From: Oryzias latipes
Taxonomy: Eukaryota; Chordata; Actinopteri; Beloniformes; Adrianichthyidae
Assembly (NCBI RefSeq): GCF_002234675.1
Contig: NC_019862.2
Location: 18,313,514 to 18,377,513, forward strand
Length of the DNA stretch: 64,000 nucleotides
Direction of reading: 5' to 3'
Shown here: piece by piece, positions 44,501-56,500 of the stretch
Position numbering within the stretch: position 1 is the first letter of the stretch
How the letters are laid out: each line of letters begins with the position of its first letter
Made by a program: the position numbers and the translations under genes
The notes under the pieces: model-generated
Databases searched by the model: none
What the model saw: only the letters and a program-made list of their open reading frames with translations
What the model was told of the DNA's origin: nothing

Positions 44501-47500
44501 AAGAAATCCCTTAGGATAGACAACACAACTGCAGTGGTCTTAGTTTGTCCTTTTAACTTTTGCTAATTACAAAAGAACCCAACCTGCATCTCAGGATACT
44601 TGGACTGTAATTAGTTTTAAATCCTTGGTCATAGCAGGAGAAAAAAAACATATTTTACTGATAAAAGCACAAGATTAAGGTTAAACATTTTTAAGCAGCT
44701 GATTCTCACACCAGTTATACACAACTTCGAGTTAAGACAGCAAGAACCTTTCAGAACATTTGTGTACCTTGGTTATGTCACTGAATAACAAAGCACTACT
44801 GCTAAACCAATGCCATCCTGAATGGCAAATGCAAATTAAATGTGCATTGTTTTTAAAAGAAAAGTTCTACTCAGAGTCTCCATACTTGTCTTCCACTGCT
44901 GTGGCTCCCAGAAGCTGCAGGTCTCTCTCGATGAAGTCGAAAGCCTCCTGTAGCTTCTCCTCTCTCTGCTGCAGTGCAGTGCGAGCAGCTGTCAGGCGCT
45001 TGTCCACATCCATGTACTCCTCTGGACTGAAGTGTCGACATGCAACCACAAGGGTCCGCAAACCTTTCTAGAATAAGATGAAAAATCAAACGGTTGTGAT
45101 AAAAAACAGTTCAAGAAAATGTAATGTGAGACATATGTAACATGACTGTAACATCAGACAGTAAGTGTGGAGTACAGAAAATATGATAAGATGGTAAAAG
45201 TGAACGAATAAACCCTAAGTCAGGTAACTGGAGTACAGAGACGAGAGCGTCTGAAAAGCACGTCAACGGACATTTTAACATCTGTTTGTCTGCCATTTTT
45301 GCATCTTCAGCAGAACATACAGATATTGTTACTGATTCACATGAACAAATCCAAGTCAATAATACAAAACTTTAACTGTTTTTTAGGACTCACTCACACT
45401 CTACTTTAACACAGCAAAAGAATTCTGCTTTAGCAGCAGCCTTTACTAGCAAGATATTAAAAAGCTTCTATAAAATTGCTAATCATGACTGGTACAAAAC
45501 AGTTGCATCTAAGTTTATGATCTACCGTGTTGCTAATCTGGCACCCTTTGTGAAACAAGGCTTTTAGACAGAAACAACCCAAGGTAATGTTCCAATATCA
45601 CAACTTTAAAGTAGTATTTTACTTTTACTGTCATTTTTCTGTTCATTATCTTCTGTCAAATTTTACTTTTTCACTATTTAGGAAGCACAGAAGGGAGCTT
45701 TTAAAGTAGATGGACGGAAATGTGTTTTGGGAACCTTGTTTTTCTGCTTAAAATCTCAATATTTAACTTCAGTATATCAATACTTGTAAACACACAAGGG
45801 ATAGTGCCACGTTTTTATACAAGCTTTTCCTCACCTCAAACCATGGTGTTACATTTACATACATATAGACGATTGAGTGTTTCTCACCAGGGCAAACTCA
45901 TCAACATGGAGTCTTGTTTTTTCAATCTCCCCACTAGTGGCAAAAGGCAAGATGGCTGACTCGGCACCCTTGGTGAAGAGGACTGTTCCTCCTCGGTAGG
46001 GAAAAAAAAGATACACTGAATACACTAAATACACAACTAAACTGTTCAATTCCACCTTCAAAGATTCAATCTGTAAATTTTCAAAAATGCTTTTAGGTGT
46101 TCTTCCTGGTTATTTGAATGAATAGATGTTCTCTGCTTATGCAGTTGAGTGATTTCCCAAGAATGTTCAACTCACTCTCTCTCTCTTTTTTTAACAATAT
46201 ATATTTTGCACAAAGACAGGGATTGCATATTAAGCTCCAAGTAGCTGATGTGGAAAAAGCAAATAGAAATGTATAATTGTTAATTTCTGTAATGGAAACT
46301 AATGCACGATTCTAGAAAAACAGTATAACCTCTCGAAAATATGACCATCAGCAGGAACTTTAAATGAAAATGTTATCGCAGTTTTTCTTTGGGGAATAGC
46401 TCTTTAATAGGCTTTTCTTCTTTGTGTTACTATGTGAGTGTTCTTTAGTAACCTCTAGTCCTTTGCTTCTACTGTCTGGGTTATAATATTTCCTATATTG
46501 ATAATATCCCCTGCAGTAGAAAAAGAAGACAATATTACCTGAAGGAGTCTGTAATATGACACTCATCCTCCTGCGGTTGGCGTCAAACTCCAGCAGATGA
46601 AGTAGTTTATACCTGGGGATCCATAAAAAAAGCTGTTGACGCTTACAGAAGATTGTTATCTTCAAAATGTAATAATTGAAGCAGCAATTCAGTGACCATC
46701 TGTTGTTTTTGCAACAGTCAAGTTATAGAATCCTTTATGTGCTATAGCAATAAAACATCCCAAGTAAGGGTTAATGGCAGGCGAAGTGTGCATTATCAGA
46801 AATAAACGTACGCTGTGGAAGCCTGAACTGTCAGACGTGAGCGAAGTGTGTTCATATGTTTTCAAAAGCTGTTCTGGGGGTGACAATCCATTAGATGTCT
46901 ATAATGAATGTAGATTTTTTTTATAAATGAAGAGCTATGGGTCTACATACTTCTCCAACTTGCCAAATGTATTGATTTCCATGGTCTCTCCCCTGCTTCC
47001 AGTGAAGGCAACTCCAATCCTGTAGAAAAGAGATCAAAAATTGTCAGGTTTTTTTCACCATGGTGACAATGCAAATTTGAGACAAGCCCCTTTGTTGTAC
47101 TTCCTCTAACATGTTTGTTCCTTTAAAAACATTTAAATTCTCTTGGTGTCACAAAGACGTGCTGTTGATATATAGCCTTAATAAAAATCAAGCCAGAACC
47201 AAACGAGCAGAAAAAAGGAAGTTTATATAAGTTTAATAACAACATCCCAAACAGTCATGCAGTCTATTGAATTGGGCTAGTTTTCTAAAGTACTCCAGAA
47301 AGATTCCTATCAGAAATAACTAAATTTGAAAGTATAAGACACATTGTCTTTGTTTTAACTTAACACAAAATAAATCTGTTGCATTTTGTAAATACTTAAA
47401 AATGAACTGAAAGTTTAAACTAAAACAACCATTAAAACCAGGATGAATAATAAGACTGCTATAATAAACAAAACGTTCTTGGGGTTGGGCTAATAAGTCA

Positions 47501-50500
47501 TGAACAGTTTGTTTACCTGTGATAATTGGGATATGCTTATTTAAACAACTACTAATAAATTATGCACCTTACGTAAAATGGCTATTGCAAATGCTAAACT
47601 GAACTGTTGATTAAATGAGACAGCAGGAGCTGAATATTAGATTTTATTGTACAGTATTCCCCACATGTGGGTAAAACAACACATATGTCATTTTCCCATC
47701 ATTGTACCGTAATTGCAAACTCAAATTTATGCCAGCTATTGGATTTCATCTTAGGAAATCTCAAATTATGTTAGACTTATTAATTACTGCTTATGTTTTA
47801 GATTTTTTCAACAGCCCTGAAATGGAATTCAGTACTATGTGTGCTTATTTTTAAGTAATAAATAGATTCATTTGGATATTTACATGCTTTTATTATGTTT
47901 TAACAGTGAGTATTGTTATTAAATGTTCAGAAAATCTACATGACAACATATCATGTGACAAGACACTGAAATCTTATGTGGCCTCATTATTAAAGTTTTG
48001 AGTATATTCAGGTCCTGTGAATACATTCATTCATTCATCATCTTCAGTTTGTCCCTTTCGGGGTCACGGGGCTTCTGGAGCCTATCCCAGCCACTTATGG
48101 GCGAAGGCAGGGGACATCCTGGACAGGTCGTCAGTCTGTCGCAGGGTCACACATATCACAACCATGCACACTCACACCTATGGACAATTTAGAATAACCA
48201 ATTGCCCTATGAAGCATGTGTTTGGACAGTGGGAGGAAGCCGGAGACCCCAGAGAGAACCCCCCCATGCACGGGGAGAACATGCAAACTCCACACAGAAA
48301 GGTCCCCCATTGTTGTTCTGTTTCCCCCAGGAATTGAACCAGGAGCCTTCTTGTTGTGAGGCAAAAGCGCTAACCACTGCGCATCTCTACTGTGAATAGA
48401 GACGTCTAATTTATAATTGTATAGTAGTTTTCTGTAAACAGAACAAAGATAAATGTGTTCGTGAAGGAACAATGCAAAATAATCTTCATTACAGCAAAAA
48501 CTAAAGAAGAATGTTTAAAAGTAATGGTATTGATATAAATTAAGCATATAAAGGGAACATATTATGTAAAGGTATTTTAAAATTTCTATTGAGCAGCTCC
48601 ACATTTAGACCCTAAAACTAGAACCTTAAACCTTCAAAAAGAACAAAATGTGACCTGGATGAATGACAATCTGCACAGACACACAGAAGTAGTTTTCTAA
48701 CGTGACTTCTGAACTGGAAGCTTTTGAGAGAATATTCTAAAAATAATTCAAACTAGCAAACAACAAATACAACTATTTTGTCTATTCAAATAAGAATTTT
48801 ATGTACAAATCTGTCAATAACTCTATGGAACTATGAAGAATTTCTAAGAATGTGAGAGATTATGAATGTAATTAAAGGTACTCCTTTATTACCTTTTTGT
48901 TGCCTCTACTAAAGCCTTCTCATCTGGTGAAGAAGCATAGTACTCCATGTGATTGGAAGAAAACCCATTAACGTGAGAGAATGGGTCTGATGCTCCAAGC
49001 GGGAGGTCCGGCTGGTCGTAGCTGATCTGAACAGTGTGGCATAACGACACTGCCTTGAGAAATAGGACTTCATCGCCTATCTGGATGAATACACAACGGG
49101 GAATGGAGAAGAGGGGAAATCAAAACGTATTCCAGACAATGTAGTGTGATAGATATGCATCCACTCGAACATAAGAGTGTGTATGAGCGTGGTAGTGTGT
49201 GCGTGTGCTTTACCAGGTGAGCCACAGAGCCATCTGGTGAGTCGTCTGTCATTCCCTCTGGTAACAGTTTGCCATTAACTTCACGGTACTTGGTTCCTTT
49301 TATTGAACACTCACGGAAGTGCATTTCATTTTCTGTTAGTGTGCCCGTTTTGTCAGTAAACACGTACTCTACCTAAAAATGGAAGAACAAAGGCCCAAAT
49401 GAAGACAACTATAGCTAAACATTAAGCCAAACTAGCTACTTGGTCTTTTGACTTTATAATATGTTTAAAACTACACAAAAACAATTAGCTTGGTCAAAAA
49501 TTTACATTATGGCTAAATACAAAAAAATGATTAAAATAGAGACTTTTCTATTCTTTCTGGTTGTTTATTTTTTTGAAATGCAAGTAATTATAAACAAAAA
49601 CATCTAAAAAAAAAAAAGAGCACCTGTCCCAACTCTTCATTCAGGTCAGACGTGTTGACTTGAGCTTTTTGATCCGATTCTTCATGGTACAAATCTAAAT
49701 CCCAGCCAATGAAAAAGGACCCCAAGAACTTCTGCATCTCCACGGTAACGTAGAGCGAGATGGGAATGATAAAGTTATAGAGGACCAGAAATGCCAGAAA
49801 GTCAGATATAAACTTCAGAATCTGAAAAAAAACAAATAAGAAAATACAGTTAATAAATAATAATAAAAGAAGAAAGAAGAAAGAAATAAAGGGCATATAT
49901 CAGAAAAAAAATATAAATAGAAGAAATGATCAAAGGTTTGAAAGTACTTTTGCCTCATCAAGATCTTATCCACCCTGGATGATGGGGCCTCAAACTGAAC
50001 GACCTTAATCACTCAAGTCAGGCTAATATTTTCCCATTAGAAAAATTAATTACTTTTTGTGACAGGAAAGGAGAACAAGCAAGATAACAGACTGCATGGT
50101 TTTTTGGATTATAAATTCACAGGATATAAAAAAAATAGAGAATCCACACTAAATAAATCAATGCATGCTACTGCTGAGCTGGGTTTTAGCAAACTATATG
50201 TCAATTGTAATGACTGAAAGAAAGACAATAATGGGGTTAATGGGATCACAAATTATTCCAGAGATAAAAAGAAAATATTGTACTAGGTTGGAGAAAATCT
50301 TCAGTCTCTGAGAACAATGTTGCCTTGTGCACAAATATGTGTGTTATGTCCCTCTGTGTGACTTGGAACACAGCACATGCTGGTATGTCTTCCTGATTAG
50401 TGCTGGCAGTTAATGTGCCAACAGATTAACAAAGATAAAGCACTCCTTTCTTTTATCTTTTTTCAGACATTCCTGATGTTAAAAACTGCCCCATCTACCC

Positions 50501-53500
50501 CGGTATGATCACATCTACATGTTCTGCAGATGAGAGAAAAAGAGCAAACGCTCATTAAAAAAAAGAAAGAGAAAATCTTATATGTCTAAGCAGACTAACC
50601 GGACTGCTGTTTCTCTCTTGTTCAGTTTTCTGGTTGTAGAATGGCTCATTCCATTTCTCCTCAGCCTGCCAAGCATACTTTAGGATGGTACTGAGGATCG
50701 CCTCAAACAGCAGGATGACCAGGTAGATGATAAGAAAAGTATTCATTGACCTGTCGGAAGGATTTTTAAACAGGAAATTCAACAACACATTCTTCAACAA
50801 AAAGGTTTTTTTGCTCTCTAGAAATAAAACAAATTCCTTACTTCTCGACTGCAGAGCGTTTCTGGGACTTGCATTTATAGTTGAGGGCCATCTTGGATTC
50901 CATTCCTGTGTAAACTGCCACACCTGTAATGACAAAGATGGTTTAGCCATGACATCATACCAGTGCTTTGTCCATTATCGACCCAAATTTACATTTTTAT
51001 TCACGAGAAAGTGAGAGTCAAACGTTTTAGCTCTTTATTCCAAAAAAAAAAAGACACTTGCAAAACCAATGCCATCAAAAAAAGAAAAACACAACAAAAA
51101 AATTATTAGATAATTACAAAGCAATGTGTTGAAGCGCTCTGGGATTAGCTTGTTTACATCACATCAGTGATTTCCTTCATGTCAAAATCATTTTGTGCAT
51201 CAAGTGCCATAAGACAGCAGAACATTCATCCTTTTCTACTGGACTTTAACAAAACTTCTCATTGCAAAAAAGGTTATAACTTTTCTAAAGAAATTAGTTT
51301 TGTTTATGACTCACCAAAAATCTCTTTCGTATTTTTCAGCCTGGCTCCTCGCAGCAGCAAGTTCTCCGGACCCAATGGTCTAGAAACAAACATCAAGATG
51401 GTACATTTTTACAATAAAATAATGCACAAAACGTAATCAAAAAAGGGTTTTAGCACAATCACTCTTTTACTGGCATGACAGCAAACATTAATATCTGACA
51501 AATCCCGGTATTTACATAGTCAAGAAACCGTGTATTTATTCACAGATATGTAAAATGTTACAATTGTGATCCACAGTTTGATCTAAAAAGCATTTTAAGA
51601 AGGTAAAAGTACAGTAAATATTCATTAGGTTTAACTGCTAGATGCCATGGAGGAATAAATATGGTCTTACCTGACAATTTCTTCCCCATGTTGAATCACA
51701 GTGATGCGGCCTACGAATCTGGAAAAACAGTCATTTAGATTAGAAGGCTGAAAGATAAAAATGCATCTATTGGATGATATTTTTCACATGAAACAAACGT
51801 GCATCATTTGTCTTTAAATAATCACATGACAGTATGTTCAGAATGGTATCCCTGTTGGTAATAACTGAACTCACTGTAAGGAGGATTTTTATGTTTTCCT
51901 TTTGACGGTGTGTGAGTTTGGTAGAGATTACCTGTAGAGGTCGGCTTCTGGCTGCTGACACTCAACCACAGCCTGCAGAGCCTCCAGTTGGGACACTGAC
52001 TGACACACTGATGTCTCTGGCACAGAGAAGTGAGTCTGCAAAGAAAATGGGACTTTAGAAAAACAACACGAAAGACACATGCGGTAAAACAGCCTGAAGA
52101 GGTTTATCTTAAAGCTTTTATTGATTTAATCAGTTCATTTGAATTTTTTAGTTTATGGTGACATAAAAAGGAAAATACATATTCTACTATTTCCGTTTGT
52201 TAAATCGCATGTAATATTTCTTAATTTATATGTTTTTATTACTGCTGTGCTAATAACATGATGGGGGAGGGTTGATTTCTCACCGTCACAGGTTACACCT
52301 AAAACACTCCTGTTACCATTCATGTTCACACACAAAATGCTAATACAGATACTCAGCTCTGAATCAAATCATGAGTTGCCTGAAATACAACAATGCAGTT
52401 TTATTTTTGAATCTTGTTGCTACATTGTTCAGTTGTCATGTTCAGTTCAGTAGATTTCAGACTGCAGTGGATTTTGTGGTATACCTGCTAAGTTTAGTGC
52501 ATTTTGTCGAGGGAGTTTCCGGATTGTCCAACAGACACTCAACTTTGGCTACAGACTTGACAGACCTTTTGTTATCATGTTTGGAGGGCTTTTATGATTC
52601 TTTAATATTTATATTCAATTTCTCATGGTAACTGCTTTGTCTGATTGTGGGACTGATAGAACTGTCAATTTACATTATATTTCCAGTCATATTTTGTGCT
52701 TACCGCATGACAATGACAATACAGTTCTCTGGTTTAGAGAACTCTATTGAAAGACCTCTGCTGGCAAGCTGAGTAATCTGTGCATGACTACTGAGCTAGG
52801 GCAATCAATGCAAAAGAGGAATTCATACTGTGGGGTCAAATGGACTGATACATTCATTTTTCTGTACAGGAAACTTGATTTAGAATTGAATTTTGAATCA
52901 CATCTAAAAATAAACATGTTTTCGGCCACATCATCCAGCTCTAGGTCATTGGATGAGAAGGAACCCAATTATATGAAACTCTTCATAAAAAGCGATTTAC
53001 TGTCTCTATAAATAAGTTGTCCCATGGTTAAATGTTTTTAAAAAGGAAACCATAAGATATTGACAGTATAGGAACAAATTGTAGATAAAAATCAATAAAT
53101 GATTTAAAAAAAATGATAGAAAAAAAGTTGTGTCCAATAAAATGGTACAGTTTAAAAATGACCTTCTTTGGAGTATTTCAACATGTAGAGCTTTATTATG
53201 ACGTCATCCACTAACAGACTGTGACTTGAGTTTTTTCTACATTATTTTTTTCTACATTAAATACTGTTATTGGTCACACCATTTAAATATTAAATTATGT
53301 GAAGTTGATTAACCCACAATGGGGCATTTAAAAAATATACCTAGACTTCTAGCTGACTTGAGGTACATTTGTTTTAGGGGTTTCCTGAGTAGGTTTATGT
53401 TTATTTTTGAGCTTGTCTTTCGCGGCAGTCTTTAGAATCAAGAGCACAGACTTTGAGGTTGGTCTCTCCATCGAGGCTGGCTGTGGTGATGTGACAAGTC

Positions 53501-56500
53501 CCGTCTGCACGATCCGATGACAGCAGCACCAAGTCAACTGGAAACGTTTCATCTTTCGCCACACGAACAATGTCTCCCACCTGGATCCATATGCACACAC
53601 AAACACACAGACAATAGTAATGAGTATAGAAGCTCAGCTAAATGTTTATGCAATAACTATTGGCATTTATGATGGTCTTAACAGCCATAGAACATTTGCT
53701 AATCTAATTTGAAACTCGTAAACTTTAAGAGAATTAAACAAATGTCGTTAAAAGAAAATTTGTGAAACGTGATATTGAAGACAGAAATGTTCAAGAATTA
53801 TTTTTTAATTCAAAGTAATTTAGAAATATTTGTGTGAAGTAGCAAAAATATTTATGGAGTTAATAAAATGTTTGGCTAAATTTACAGGCGTAAATCATTA
53901 TGACTTTATCTACTGTTATCCACTTTTAAAAAGCTTATTTTTTTTTCCCAAAAGCACACATGTCATTCAAATCCAAATGCTAATTTCCAGCAGCTATTGA
54001 ATAAGAGATGATTCGTGAGCACTTTCATTTTAGGACCGTGTTATGGCAATGGTTTGAAATCACATCAAGTGGAAAAAGTGAGCATCATATTTTCACTAAA
54101 ATTAAAATTATAACATTTTTAAAACGGATACTAATATATATAATAACCTTACCCTCAATAAAAAATAAATAAGTAAAATGATTTTTTCAAAATTTACACC
54201 AAATGTAAAAGTTGTTTTTTTCATAGATTCTAACCAGTAATGTGAAACACCCTTTTGTTTGGCCACTCAAAAAACAAAACTACTATATAGAAAATGATTA
54301 ATTGTATGTTAAAAAAATAATCATCACATGCTCTAGGAATTTAACACCCAAACCAAAGTTAGTACTGGGTGCAGGGGTTAGCTATGACCCATACAGAAGA
54401 TCTGCACTAACAGAGCAGCTTAGTTCATAGAGCAGACAATTGTGTTGAAACCAGACAGCATGACAAAGTTCATTGGTTTATTTGGATTACCCTGATGTTT
54501 TTAGATCTCGTTTGGACCAGACTTCCACTTCGAACCACAAACACTGGAGCTCCATTCACTTCATTATCTGCCTTGTGCCTCAACCAGTCCTCGTAGCCCT
54601 GCAGAGTGAGTCAGTCAAAGGTTTCTGAAAAGCTGCAGATGTCATTTAAACTTTCTTTCACTGACATGGTTGCACAATACTGGGTTCCTAGTCTCTCTGA
54701 CAAGTAGCAACAACTTTACACCAAACAAACTTTAAATGTATGCATTTTTGATGACCTTCATAGACTGCAAAAAGTAAGCAGGATATTTTATGACTAAGCC
54801 ATTGGAAGATGGTAAGTGCGTTCTGACCTGTTTTATAGCCGTAACTGTGATCACAAAGAAGAGCGGGAGCCCACTGGTGATTGGTGAGGTTGGAGTATCT
54901 ATCATTAACTGAAAAGAAAACAGCACAGAATACATAGCATGATGACATCACAGCAAAAATGAAAGAATGTGTAAATTAAAAAATTAAAAAAGGCAAAAAA
55001 ACAACAACCAGCAAGTTGTGAAGAGAGAAGTAGTGGTTTATGTATGAAACCGGAAACCCCCCAACTTCCTTTAAAAGTTAACCAACAGATTCAGTCAGAC
55101 CTACACACCAGTGAGCCACAATCTCTATGTAGAGCCACTGATGAAATTCTTTCCTCAGCCCCTGAATCCTGTTTTCAACCTTCATCCTAATGTTCAAAAC
55201 AACAATTTACCTTTATTATTGCAAGAGAAGAGAGAAAACTATAAAAAAATATATATCTTCACAAAGTAAAAAGTGCATATGGAGGTATATAGATTTCCAT
55301 GTATAAATGATTTTCACAGATTTATGTATGTCCTCATGATATTCAACACGAGACATGAAAAGTTTCAAAGCAACATCTATAATGTCAAACACATTATTTG
55401 ATCTACAAGGATATATGATAACAAAATGTTACTAATTGTCACTCATCTTTTTTTTTAATTTTTATACTAGGGTAGTCTGGTAGGTAAACCTTAAAATTGC
55501 TGGAGAACACGCTCTATACTGCCAGGAGTATTCCCACACTCATCCAAATAGTTGCATCCAGGTGTTTCTGTTTCATTGCTACAGGTTTATCAACATTGAG
55601 GCATCAGGAATGCAGACTGGCTCTCCAAAAATATTTTTCATAACCAAAGGTCACCTGTCCAACATGTCCAGTCGAGGAACTTGTGTTAAATGAGCCCGTG
55701 GTTTACAATAAACTAGGACTCAGCCAAGAAGGGGTAGACCACATGACCAAAAAGTAGGATCAGTGAGTGCTGAGAGCTGTAGTACACAGAAGTTTTCAAC
55801 TTTGAGGTCGATCACTTGAGATCTCCAAACTTAATGTTGTCTTCATTATAGCTTGAAGAACTGTGCAAAAACAGTTTCAGGGAACGGGTTTCCATTTTTG
55901 AGCAGCTGCATACAAACCATACATCAAAGAACAGTGCAAAGCCATGAAAACCATTAATCTCTGACTCACAACTTCCTAGATGACAGCAAAATGTTGTTTT
56001 GTTAACACTTAACTGATCATCTGATTTACAAGCTTTACTGTCTACTCACATTAGTGTTGGTTCTAGAAGCAGGGGTGTACCTACAACAGTGAGTCTGTTT
56101 CCTGCTTTGTTCCTGTAAGAACACTATAGATCCAACATTTTTTCCAAAAACCTGCTACATTGCAATATTTTCTAATTGATTATTGTAAACAAAACGAGCT
56201 TAACATGCTTTAACAAGTCGTCAGCTTGAAGTTGACAACTGTAAACATTAAAAAAATGACAAGAACGTTAGTTCAAAAGTTATAACAATTTTTTTCAAGA
56301 CTACAAATATTAAGTAAAGATGAAACCTCCTATCTGCAAATCCAAAATATTTTGTGATCAATTATTCTTTTAGGTATTAGCAGGAAATAGCATTTCTAGT
56401 TTCTAGGAATAGATGAAAATCAGAAATTGTCAAATTTTCTAGTCAAAACAAATCATCTCAAAACAAATTCACTGCAATTATTTCTCCTTTAGCCGACTTA

